NCBI GenBank assembly: GCA_022600335.1
Contig: JAHZKN010000232.1
Span: forward strand, 1 to 5,868
Reading direction: 5' to 3'
Length of the DNA: 5,868 bases
Source: Alphaproteobacteria bacterium
GTDB lineage: Bacteria; Pseudomonadota; Alphaproteobacteria; Rhizobiales; Hyphomicrobiaceae
Shown: piece by piece, positions 1 to 5,818 of the stretch
Layout of the letters: each line of letters starts with the position of its first letter
How positions within the stretch are numbered: position 1 is the first letter of the stretch
Translations under genes and position numbers: made by a program
Notes under the pieces: generated by a model
Seen by the model: only the letters and a program-made list of their open reading frames with translations
Databases searched by the model: none
Told to the model about the DNA's origin: nothing

Positions 1-522
1 GTCGACGAGACCCAACCCGCAACGCCACAATCTCAACGCTCAGAGCGTCGGTTGATCGCCGAAAAAAACTGGCAAGCTCTTGCGACGGCCACTGACGTCC
101 CACTGCAGATTTTTCGCCTCGCTGGTATTTACGGCCCTGGGCGCAGCGCCATCGAGCGCGTCCAATCTGGTCAGGCACGCTGCATCATCAAGCCGGGTCA
201 GGTATTCAATCGTATTCACGTCACCGACGCAGCAATCGCCATTGCCGCTGCGATGCAGGGAAGAGGTACTCATACAATTTATAATCTCACCGATGATATG
301 CCGGCCCCGCCTGAGGACGTCATTACCTATGCAGCTTCGTGTTTAGGGGCTGACCCACCACCGCGCGTGCCAATATCCGAGGCCGGACTCTCCGAGATGG
401 CGCAAAGCTTCTATTGTGAGAATAAGCGCGTACGAAACGACCGGATCAAGGACGATCTGGGCGTGCAGCTCACTTACCCAAGCTATCGCGAGGGGCTCAC
501 CGCCATTGCCAAGGAGGCATAA
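1..522 (+). CDS. SDR-family NAD(P)-dependent oxidoreductase / epimerase-like protein, 5' truncated by the window
   Basis: The frame is open from base 1, so the gene begins outside the window; 173 C-terminal residues are visible. They read as the distal part of an extended SDR (NAD-dependent epimerase/dehydratase superfamily, YeeZ-like). VDETQPATP at the left edge is the usual 'DE.tp..P.s' segment, followed by R.xAE.xW, where the YxxxK active-site region normally ends. RLAGIYGPGRSA (about 39-50 of the visible part), RIHVTDAA (71-78), YNLTDD (94-99) and KRVRNDRIKDDLG (about 142-154) are typical of this subgroup. The Rossmann glycine motif and catalytic Tyr-Lys lie upstream and cannot be checked. 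Members act on nucleotide sugars or small carbonyl substrates; nothing here fixes the substrate. No strong hairpin follows the stop, and 178 bp separate it from the next gene. The family assignment is firm, the function open. Confidence 0.88.
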   Translation, partial: VDETQPATPQSQRSERRLIAEKNWQALATATDVPLQIFRLAGIYGPGRSAIERVQSGQARCIIKPGQVFNRIHVTDAAIAIAAAMQGRGTHTIYNLTDDMPAPPEDVITYAASCLGADPPPRVPISEAGLSEMAQSFYCENKRVRNDRIKDDLGVQLTYPSYREGLTAIAKEA

Positions 523-700
523 GCAGGGGCCGGCAGAAAGCACCAACACGACCCACGGAACCATCCATTTTGTTGCCAGAATTCAGGCGTTTAACCACGT
601 CATGATTGGGATCTGTTGGGCACCATGGCGAACCCTATAGTGGCCGCGCAACGAGGGCCTGCAGTACGCCCAACCCCGCACATGTTTTTTGGATTACGGG
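523..700. other. Intergenic region between SDR gene and exported-protein gene
   Basis: This 178-bp gap holds no credible coding frame and no RNA gene that I recognise. It contains a possible -10 element (TATAGT, 636-641) and a short T run (685-690). The T run is not directly preceded by a stable stem, so I do not call it a terminator. Confidence 0.5.
614..641 (+). promoter_or_regulatory. Possible sigma-70-type promoter for the exported-protein gene
   Basis: TATAGT at 636-641 matches the -10 consensus in five of six positions. TGTTGG at 614-619 is a poor -35 with a 16-bp spacer. A start near 648 would leave a leader of about 50 nt before the ATG at 701. This rests on pattern matching only, and the -35 is weak. 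Confidence 0.28.
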
Positions 701-1879
701 ATGCAATTACAAATGACACAACACGGTCTGCTGATCGGCATTGTTGTCGCGGTTGCTAGCGTGGTGGTGACACAAGCGTTGGCAGACGACAGCGGCGCGC
801 ATAGCCTTGCCGAACGCTTTGCTGGAGCTCATATCGAAAAAGCACCGCTGGCAAAGTCGAAAGACGCGATCAGTGCAGAACAGGTGGAAGATGTCTTTGA
901 AGCGCGCAAAGGGCATACAGACCTGGAACGCACCGATCAAATATTGCAATCAATCGAAGCACGCACCAAGACGATTGAAGACTTACTTGAAAAGAGCGCC
1001 CAAAATTCTCTAAGTACACCGAGCACAGAAACCAACACACAAAACATTTTGAGTTTTGATGACAAGGCATCGTCACAGAGCGAGGATGCATCAGACAAAA
1101 ACGCTGTGACCGATGTGCAGAGTGCGATTGCCTCACCAATGCATGAAATCGCAACTGATAAAGGTCGCCCTAGTATTGCAACACCTGAAATAACGAAAAG
1201 CGCTCCTGAAGGTGCAAGTGCGCCGGTAGCCGCCGCAGCCGAATTATTGACACCTTCTGAACCGCAAGCACCGCTCGACGCCACCGCAAATGTGACAGAG
1301 CTGCCAGAACCGGGCTACGCGCTTGGCGGCCCGGCAAATGTTGTGCGTGGCATCTCCGAAGCCTCTAGCTTGATGCGTTCAGCGACCGTACTTCTGGTGC
1401 TGCAGCCGGGGGATAAGGGCATTCGAAGATTTAAGAAAACAGCAGACCCGGTCCTCTGCGGTCGCCGCCACTGCTATATGAGCCACGGCGTCAAAAAGAA
1501 AGCGCAGCGCATGCATCGCGGTGCAACCCTCGGGCCGTTCAATACACTCGGACGCCGTGCTGGTGCGTGCAGACAGACGCTCGCGTGTGCCTTTCGTCAT
1601 GTTGATGTGATGGACAATGGCGTTCTCTTACAGCCAGTTGATTTAAAATTTATGCGCCATGACCGGCGCGCCTATCGCAATGTGACGCCAGATCCAACCT
1701 GCACTGTCTCAGCTGGGCGCTTGTTTTGTGGCAAGCCCATCGTCGCCAAAACTTGGACAGCATGGGTCGTACCAGAACACATCGCACAAGAAGCTGGCAG
1801 TGACGCGCTGGAAACAGCGCTGCAAGAGGGTTTGCCAAATAAACCCGTTCCCACAATTCATGTCAAAAAAGCCAAGTAA
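701..1879 (+). CDS. Exported protein of unknown function with coiled coil, low-complexity linker and six-cysteine basic C-terminal domain
   Basis: I do not recognise a named family. From the ATG at 701 the product is 392 aa. I prefer this start over an in-frame TTG at 689 because GGA (691-693) lies 7 nt upstream and because it puts the hydrophobic stretch near the N-terminus; an ATG at 713 is also possible. Residues 10-28 form a hydrophobic segment ending ALA|DD, a plausible signal peptidase I site, though the n-region has no Lys or Arg, so an uncleaved anchor is possible. Residues about 58-100 are charged and heptad-like, suggesting a coiled coil. Residues about 101-205 are Ser/Thr/Ala/Pro/Glu-rich and probably disordered. 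Residues about 222-380 form the only globular-looking part: ATVLLVLQPGDKGIRRF, then cysteines at 253/258, 290/296 and 334/343. This domain is rich in Arg, Lys and His, and the three close cysteine pairs suggest disulphides in the periplasm. It resembles uncharacterised alphaproteobacterial proteins as I remember them; that is memory, not a search. Confidence 0.85.
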   Translation: MQLQMTQHGLLIGIVVAVASVVVTQALADDSGAHSLAERFAGAHIEKAPLAKSKDAISAEQVEDVFEARKGHTDLERTDQILQSIEARTKTIEDLLEKSAQNSLSTPSTETNTQNILSFDDKASSQSEDASDKNAVTDVQSAIASPMHEIATDKGRPSIATPEITKSAPEGASAPVAAAAELLTPSEPQAPLDATANVTELPEPGYALGGPANVVRGISEASSLMRSATVLLVLQPGDKGIRRFKKTADPVLCGRRHCYMSHGVKKKAQRMHRGATLGPFNTLGRRAGACRQTLACAFRHVDVMDNGVLLQPVDLKFMRHDRRAYRNVTPDPTCTVSAGRLFCGKPIVAKTWTAWVVPEHIAQEAGSDALETALQEGLPNKPVPTIHVKKAK

Positions 1880-1925
1880 GTGATCTTAGACTTACCTGCG
1901 GCTACCATTGATCATTCGGGTTGCG

Positions 1926-2732
1926 TTACGATGTCGACTCGCCCGTCGCAATGACACGTTCAATCAGCGCATAAATCTTGTCTAAATCTTCTGGTCGCGA
2001 CAAGCGGTGCTCGGCATCGGAAACTTCGGTAATTTCGAGCCAATCGCCCTTAAGGACTGATGATAAGGCGCGCGTATGCGCTGGAGGCACACTTTTGTCC
2101 AGCAACCCCTGCAGGGCTAAAACTGGGCAACCAGGGTCAAAGGGTGCGTCTCTGAGTAAATTTTTGCGACCATCCTCGATAAACTTTTTACTAATCCGAT
2201 AGGGTTCACCATACTCGGAAGGTTGATCGTGACGTCCGGTTTGTAAAATTTCCTGCTGTGCTGCGGGGCTTAGATTATTCCAAATCAATTCCGTAACGTC
2301 CCACGCAGGAGCAATCAGCACGAGGCCTAGAACACGCGCCGCTGCCTCGGGATCTTTCGCCCGCAACCGCTGCAAAAGCACCAGCGCTATGTGGGCACCG
2401 GTGCTTGAACCGACCAAGACGACTGGAGCAGCATCCGTCTTTTGGCAAAAAACTGCGTCGGCTTCCTCGAGCCAATCGCTTGTCGTGGCCTCTTCAAAGC
2501 ACCCCGAGGACTGGCCATGGCCGGAATAGTCAAACCGCGTCAAGCCATACCCTTTGTCGTGGCACCAGCCTGCCAAGGCTTCCGCCTTGGTGCTGACCAT
2601 GTCGGACTTTAGGCCAATCAGCCAAAGAACAACCGCGCCTCCCGGTTTTTCAGGTGGCAAGACACGCAGCGCAATGCGACGCTCGCCTGCTTCGCCTGCG
2701 ACAGCGAGGAATTGCAGTTCCGGATCATCCAT
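1926..2732 (-). CDS. Alpha/beta hydrolase, ABHD10-like serine esterase/thioesterase
   Basis: The product is 268 aa from the ATG at 2732. It has the full alpha/beta-hydrolase layout: an oxyanion-side segment LIGLKSDMVSTKAEAL (about 38-53), FDYSGHGQSSG (67-77), the nucleophile elbow GSSTG with Ser110, an acid at Asp212 (LLDKSVP) and His242 in EHRLSRPEDL. SDM.-TKA, FDYSGHG.S and HRLSRPEDL are what I know from the ABHD10-like group (mitochondrial acyl-glucuronide esterase / S-depalmitoylase), whose bacterial members are common in Alphaproteobacteria. The bacterial substrate is unknown; short acyl esters or thioesters are an inference. The frame stays open upstream as far as 3011, but that part overlaps the divergent glycosyltransferase and has no hydrolase character. 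The next in-frame ATG (2789) would overlap that gene, and the core matches from MDDPELQF. The ribosome site is weak (AGGA, 14 nt upstream). It converges with the exported-protein gene, 46 bp apart. Confidence 0.9.
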   Translation of the reverse strand: MDDPELQFLAVAGEAGERRIALRVLPPEKPGGAVVLWLIGLKSDMVSTKAEALAGWCHDKGYGLTRFDYSGHGQSSGCFEEATTSDWLEEADAVFCQKTDAAPVVLVGSSTGAHIALVLLQRLRAKDPEAAARVLGLVLIAPAWDVTELIWNNLSPAAQQEILQTGRHDQPSEYGEPYRISKKFIEDGRKNLLRDAPFDPGCPVLALQGLLDKSVPPAHTRALSSVLKGDWLEITEVSDAEHRLSRPEDLDKIYALIERVIATGESTS

Positions 2733-2740
2733 CTTATGAA
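2712..2740 (+). promoter_or_regulatory. Possible promoter for the GT4 gene, overlapping the divergent hydrolase start
   Basis: TTGCAG (2712-2717) and TATGAA (2735-2740) are separated by exactly 17 bp. They match consensus in three and four of six positions. Transcription would start near 2747 and leave about 20 nt before the GTG at 2767. If real, this promoter lies mostly inside the first codons of the hydrolase gene on the other strand. It is supported only by spacing and position. Confidence 0.3.
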
Positions 2741-2755
2741 GCCGTTTCCTAATTT

Positions 2756-2761
2756 GAGGTG
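2756..2761 (+). promoter_or_regulatory. Ribosome binding site that fixes the GTG start of the glycosyltransferase
   Basis: GAGGTG at 2756-2761 is a strong match to the anti-Shine-Dalgarno sequence. It ends 5 nt before the GTG at 2767, which supports that non-ATG start. No ATG nearby in this frame would keep the N-terminal strand ILQIIPELDTGGAE intact. Confidence 0.75.
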
Positions 2762-2766
2762 CACCC

Positions 2767-3948
2767 GTGCGCTCTGAGCGACCTACCATATTGCAGATTA
2801 TTCCAGAACTCGACACCGGTGGAGCTGAACTGTCTACCATCGAAATTTCTGAAGCCATCGCCAAAGCCGGTGGCCGGTCTTTGGTCGTCTCACAAGGAGG
2901 CAGGTTGGCTGAGCGTGTTGCGGAAACTGGTGGTGAATTCATTCCCTTCGCAGCAGCAACTAAGAACCCTCTGCGCATTGCGCTCAATGCCAACAAATTG
3001 GCACAGCTCATTCGACAGGAACAAGTAGATTTGATTCATGCGCGCAGTCGCGCACCAGCGTGGAGCGCATCCCTTGCCGCAAAACATACGAAGACCGCGT
3101 TTGTGACAACGTTTCATGGGGCCTACCATGAAACCAATCGCCTGAAGCGGTACTATAATAGCGTCATGGTTGCCGGCGATTTGGTAATTGCCAATTCCAA
3201 CTACACCTCACAACTCGTGCAAAACCGCTATGAACTCCCGGCTGATAAAGTCCGTGTCATTTATCGCGGACTTGATGGCACACAGTTTGATCCGGAGACC
3301 GTGACAGGCGCGCGTCGCAACGCTTTGCTCAGTAAGTGGCTGATCAACGATGACACGCGCATCATTCTCGTCGCAGCCCGCCTTAGCGAAATCAAGGGAC
3401 ATCGCGTGGTGATTGAGGCTGCCCACCAATTGCTTGCTAATGGCCAGCTCGACAACGCAGTGGTGATATTCGCCGGCGATGCGCAAGGGCGCGAAGGCTA
3501 TGTCCACGCCCTCAACGAACGCATCGCGCACCATGATATTGGACACCACGTGCGCCTTGTTGGCCATGTGACAGATATACCCGCCGCCCTTAGCTTAGCG
3601 CATGTCGCCCTCATTACATCCGTAAAACCAGAAACGTTTGGCCGTGCGTCCATCGAAGCGCAAGCCATGACGTGCCCCGTGATTGCAACTGGTATTGGTG
3701 CTCTGCCCGAGACTCTCCTGACACAGCCCAAAGTAAGCCGTAACGAGAGAACTGGCTGGCTTGTTCCACCAGGCGACGCTCCGACCCTCGCTGACGCGAT
3801 CGCTGAGGCACTCGCATTGGCCCCGGTAGACCGCGTGGCACAGGGCGAAAGAGCCCGCAACCATGTTCTTAAACATTTTTCGCTTGCTGCCATGCGGCGC
3901 AAAACACTCAGCGTTTATGACGAGATTTTGGGAAGTCACCTAGCATAG
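2767..3948 (+). CDS. Glycosyltransferase family 4 (GT-B fold), probable envelope polysaccharide or glycolipid transferase
   Basis: The product is 393 aa, a normal GT4 length, starting at GTG with a good ribosome site. The N-terminal Rossmann domain opens with ILQIIPELDTGGAE (8-21), whose Gly-Gly loop is typical of GT4 enzymes, followed by HARSRAPAW and TTFHG (His117). The C-terminal nucleotide-sugar domain shows VAARLSEIKGH with Arg205 and Lys210, the usual diphosphate-binding pair, then FAGDAQG and the retaining-GT EX7E motif Glu289...Glu297 in KPETFGRASIEAQA. ERTGWLVPPGD near the C-terminus is also characteristic. No membrane segment is evident, so it is probably a cytosolic or peripheral enzyme. 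Family members transfer a sugar from a nucleotide donor (UDP-, GDP- or ADP-linked) to lipid or glycan acceptors such as LPS core. Donor and acceptor cannot be read here, and no polysaccharide cluster surrounds it. Confidence 0.93.
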   Translation: MRSERPTILQIIPELDTGGAELSTIEISEAIAKAGGRSLVVSQGGRLAERVAETGGEFIPFAAATKNPLRIALNANKLAQLIRQEQVDLIHARSRAPAWSASLAAKHTKTAFVTTFHGAYHETNRLKRYYNSVMVAGDLVIANSNYTSQLVQNRYELPADKVRVIYRGLDGTQFDPETVTGARRNALLSKWLINDDTRIILVAARLSEIKGHRVVIEAAHQLLANGQLDNAVVIFAGDAQGREGYVHALNERIAHHDIGHHVRLVGHVTDIPAALSLAHVALITSVKPETFGRASIEAQAMTCPVIATGIGALPETLLTQPKVSRNERTGWLVPPGDAPTLADAIAEALALAPVDRVAQGERARNHVLKHFSLAAMRRKTLSVYDEILGSHLA

Positions 3949-3973
3949 TCGTGGAGCGAATTTTAGGAACCAA

Positions 3974-3992
3974 TTGCATCGGACTGATGCAA
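3974..3992 (+). other. Perfect 7-bp hairpin after the glycosyltransferase gene
   Basis: TTGCATC (3974-3980) and GATGCAA (3986-3992) are exact reverse complements around the 5-nt loop GGACT. It lies 26 nt past the glycosyltransferase stop. No T tract follows on either strand, so it is not a standard intrinsic terminator. It may be a transcript 3'-end protector, a weak terminator, or part of the infC leader. Confidence 0.5.
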
Positions 3993-4057
3993 ACCCCAAG
4001 CGTTGCAAAGATGCCCAGCCACATTGGCAAAACGGTTGACCAAGCCCTGGTTCGGCC

Positions 4058-4086
4058 TTGACTTGGCAGGCTTTCTTATTGATGCT
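4058..4086 (+). promoter_or_regulatory. Weak candidate infC promoter
   Basis: TTGACT (4058-4063) matches the -35 consensus in five of six positions. The 17-bp spacer leads to GATGCT (4081-4086), which is a poor -10. Alphaproteobacterial promoters often have degenerate -10 elements, so I record it with low confidence. Confidence 0.22.
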
Positions 4087-4167
4087 GCAACGTGTTGTGA
4101 ACAGCGTCTTGATTGCTTTGCATTCCGGACGTTTTCGTCATACCTGTGCCCCTGCGAAGCTACCAAT

Positions 4168-4172
4168 GGAGG
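4168..4172 (+). promoter_or_regulatory. Shine-Dalgarno sequence of infC, pointing to an ATC start
   Basis: GGAGG (4168-4172) is the best ribosome site in the region. It lies 6 nt before the in-frame ATC at 4179, the normal spacing. It is 18 nt from the first ATG (4191), which is too far, and downstream of the TTG at 4113. Confidence 0.75.
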
Positions 4173-4178
4173 ATCGAC

Positions 4179-4718
4179 ATCCGCAGACCCATGCGAGGCC
4201 CGCCCAGCCGCGAGCCGCCCGGCCCTAGGATCAATGACGCCATCCAGGCCCCAGAAGTCCGTTTGATCATTGAAGACGGCGAGAATATCGGCTCCGTCAG
4301 TATCGAAGACGCGATGCAGCGTGCCAGCGAAGCAGGCCTCGATCTGGTCGAGGTTTCGCCTGACGCCAATCCACCCGTTTGCAAAATCCTTGATTACGGT
4401 AAATTCAAATATCAAGAACGTAAAAAGGCTGCTGCTGCGCGCAAGCACCACAAGACTGTTGAAGTCAAAGAAATCAAGATGCGCCCTGGCATCGACACGC
4501 ACGACTATGATGTCAAGCTACGTGCCATGCGCCGGTTCTTTGACGATGGAGACAAAGTCAAAGTCACATTGCGCTTTCGCGGCCGAGAGATGGCGCACCA
4601 GCACTTAGGCTGGGACGTGCTCAACCGCGTCAAGGCCGACATGGAGGAAATCGCCAAGATCGAGCTGGAGCCTAAATTTGAAGGCCGGCAAATGATCATG
4701 GTATTGGCTCCAAAATAA
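4179..4718 (+). CDS. infC: Translation initiation factor IF-3, with probable non-canonical ATC start
   Basis: IF-3 binds the 30S subunit, prevents premature joining of 50S and checks start-codon/initiator-tRNA pairing. From the ATC at 4179 the product is 179 aa, against about 180 in E. coli. It begins (M)RRPMRGPP, then [16 protein letters not shown] opening the N-domain (to about residue 80). The N-domain carries the conserved [25 protein letters not shown] (about 55-79). A Lys/Arg-rich linker (80-92) follows, and the C-domain contains [26 protein letters not shown] and the closing MIMVLAPK. All expected blocks are present and intact. The frame extends upstream to a TTG at 4113, but that extension has no IF-3 character. 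AUU, AUC or AUA starts in infC are established in other bacteria and underlie feedback control by IF-3 itself; the same is inferred here. rpmI and rplT, the usual partners in many genomes, do not follow; a hairpin ends the unit. Confidence 0.97.
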   Translation: MRRPMRGPPSREPPGPRINDAIQAPEVRLIIEDGENIGSVSIEDAMQRASEAGLDLVEVSPDANPPVCKILDYGKFKYQERKKAAAARKHHKTVEVKEIKMRPGIDTHDYDVKLRAMRRFFDDGDKVKVTLRFRGREMAHQHLGWDVLNRVKADMEEIAKIELEPKFEGRQMIMVLAPK

Positions 4719-4756
4719 AATCTCGGAAACGCGAGGTCATTCGGTAGAACAAATCC

Positions 4757-4792
4757 AAGGACGCTCGTGCATTTGCGCAAGCGTCCTTATTT
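4757..4792 (+). terminator. Terminator-like hairpin after infC
   Basis: AAGGACGCT (4757-4765) and AGCGTCCTT (4780-4788) form a perfect 9-bp stem. Beyond one C-A mismatch, GTGC/GCGC adds four inner pairs around an ATTT loop. The 3' side continues TTATTTA, a modest rather than strong U tract. It lies 38 nt past the infC stop and 66 nt before pip, so it probably ends the infC transcript. Confidence 0.68.
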
Positions 4793-4854
4793 ACAGCTAA
4801 GAGACTACGCTTGCCTCTGTTCGTTTGCATTTCACGTGGAACCCCACCCGCGCT

Positions 4855-5808
4855 ATGGCGTCATCAGTTGAAACCAAAATCAGACCGTTCGACGCCATCA
4901 TGCTTGATGTTGGGGATCAACACTGGCTGTATGTCGAGCAAATCGGAAACGCAGGTGGCTGCCCGGCGATTTTTTTGCATGGTGGGCCGGGCAGCGGCGC
5001 ACAGCACAGCCACCGCAATATTTTTGACAGCCAACGATTTCACACATTTTTGTTTGATCAACGCGGCGCCGGTCGCAGCCACCCTGCTCTGTCTACCTCG
5101 GCCAACACCACAGACCATTTGGTCAACGATATCGAGGCTATCCGCACCCATTTTGGTATAGATCGCTGGCTGGTTGTGGGCGGTTCATGGGGGTCAACAT
5201 TGGCTTTGGCCTATGCCCAAGCACATCCATCACGTGTTGCCGGTATGGTCTTGCGTGCAGTCTTCCTCGGCTCACCAGAAGAAGTAACGTGGGCCTTTGT
5301 TGACGGCCCGCGCCGCTTTCGTCCGGAGCTCTATGCTCAGTTCATGTCCTTCCTGCCAAAGAACGAACACAGCGATCCTTTAACCGCATATGTGAAACGA
5401 TTGCGTGATCCAGATCCCAAGATTCACAAGCCCGCTGCCGACATTTGGCATGCTTACGAGCGCTGTCTGTCAGAGCTTGAACCCGCAACAACAGAGCGCA
5501 TCACAAATTCAGAACCAAAATCTCGTGTGATGCCGACACCGATCATGGAAGCTCACTACATCCACAATCAGTTTTTCCTAGCCCCTGGTCAGCTTCGAGA
5601 CGGCATGGCAGCGCTGAAAAACATTCCAGGCCGCATCATCCAGGGGCGTTACGATCTTCTGTGCCCGCCAAAATCGGCTTGTGACATCGCTGAGCTGTGG
5701 CCGAAGTGTAAGCTCAAGATTGTTGACGCCGCTGGTCACGCGATGACTGAACCAGGCGTGGAGACCGCCATGCGCGAGGCAATTTCTGCAATCGCCGACG
5801 AATTGTGA
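4855..5808 (+). CDS. pip: Proline iminopeptidase (prolyl aminopeptidase), alpha/beta-hydrolase family S33
   Basis: The enzyme removes N-terminal proline from peptides. It is 317 aa from the ATG at 4855, the usual bacterial length. A TTG ten codons earlier keeps the frame, but the family-like start MASSVETKIRPFDAIMLDVGD favours the ATG; neither start has a good ribosome site. HGGPGSG (42-48) is the family oxyanion motif, DQRGAGRS begins at Asp68, and GGSWGS holds the nucleophile Ser111. Asp267 (GRYDLLCPP) and His295 (AAGHAMTEPG) complete the triad, in close register with the Serratia enzyme as I recall it (113/268/296). Glu202 in WHAYER and Glu232 in MEAHYIHNQFF fit the two glutamates that bind the substrate's free amino group and give exopeptidase specificity. 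No signal peptide is seen, so it is likely cytosolic. It follows the infC terminator and is probably transcribed from its own promoter, which I cannot identify. Confidence 0.95.
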   Translation: MASSVETKIRPFDAIMLDVGDQHWLYVEQIGNAGGCPAIFLHGGPGSGAQHSHRNIFDSQRFHTFLFDQRGAGRSHPALSTSANTTDHLVNDIEAIRTHFGIDRWLVVGGSWGSTLALAYAQAHPSRVAGMVLRAVFLGSPEEVTWAFVDGPRRFRPELYAQFMSFLPKNEHSDPLTAYVKRLRDPDPKIHKPAADIWHAYERCLSELEPATTERITNSEPKSRVMPTPIMEAHYIHNQFFLAPGQLRDGMAALKNIPGRIIQGRYDLLCPPKSACDIAELWPKCKLKIVDAAGHAMTEPGVETAMREAISAIADEL

Positions 5809-5818
5809 AACGGATCAC

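Larger units (their letters stand above)
3949..4178 (+). promoter_or_regulatory. Intergenic leader upstream of infC
   Basis: These 230 bp hold no convincing gene. The region contains a perfect short hairpin (3974-3992), a long-range complementarity CGTTGCA (4001-4007) with TGCAACG (4086-4092), a possible -35 TTGACT (4058-4063), and the infC Shine-Dalgarno sequence (4168-4172). A 24-codon frame from the ATG at 3987 has no good ribosome site and is not called. An infC promoter is expected here, because the gap from the upstream gene is large. Confidence 0.45.

Noticed and set aside
655..690. Possible terminator for the SDR gene: GGGC/GCCC pairing followed later by six Ts
   Set aside because: The stem is only four pairs, and the T run lies about 15 nt downstream of it, so the geometry does not fit an intrinsic terminator.
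937..1284. A 115-codon minus-strand frame opposite the exported-protein gene
   Set aside because: It runs antisense to the low-complexity linker, where Ala/Ser/Thr codons give open reverse frames. The plus-strand gene has an export signal and a plausible domain structure.
2733..3011. N-terminal extension of the hydrolase frame up to 3011
   Set aside because: The extra 93 residues are antisense to the glycosyltransferase start and lack hydrolase features. The family-like sequence begins at MDDPELQF (2732).
3498..3902. A 134-codon minus-strand frame opposite the glycosyltransferase
   Set aside because: It is antisense to clearly conserved GT4 motifs, and its Arg/Ala/Ser-rich composition is typical of a reverse-frame shadow.
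3987..4061. A 24-codon upstream frame in the infC leader starting at ATG 3987
   Set aside because: There is only a weak purine match upstream, the ATG lies inside the perfect hairpin, and the peptide has no attenuator-like run of one amino acid.
4003..4266. An 87-codon plus-strand frame starting at TTG and overlapping the infC start
   Set aside because: It has no good ribosome site, starts at TTG, and its 3' part is the out-of-frame reading of infC. The composition does not look like a conserved protein.
4836..4847. Inverted repeat GTGG-AACC-CCAC just before the pip start
   Set aside because: Four-base arms are expected by chance at this length, and I know of no regulator with this site in this context.
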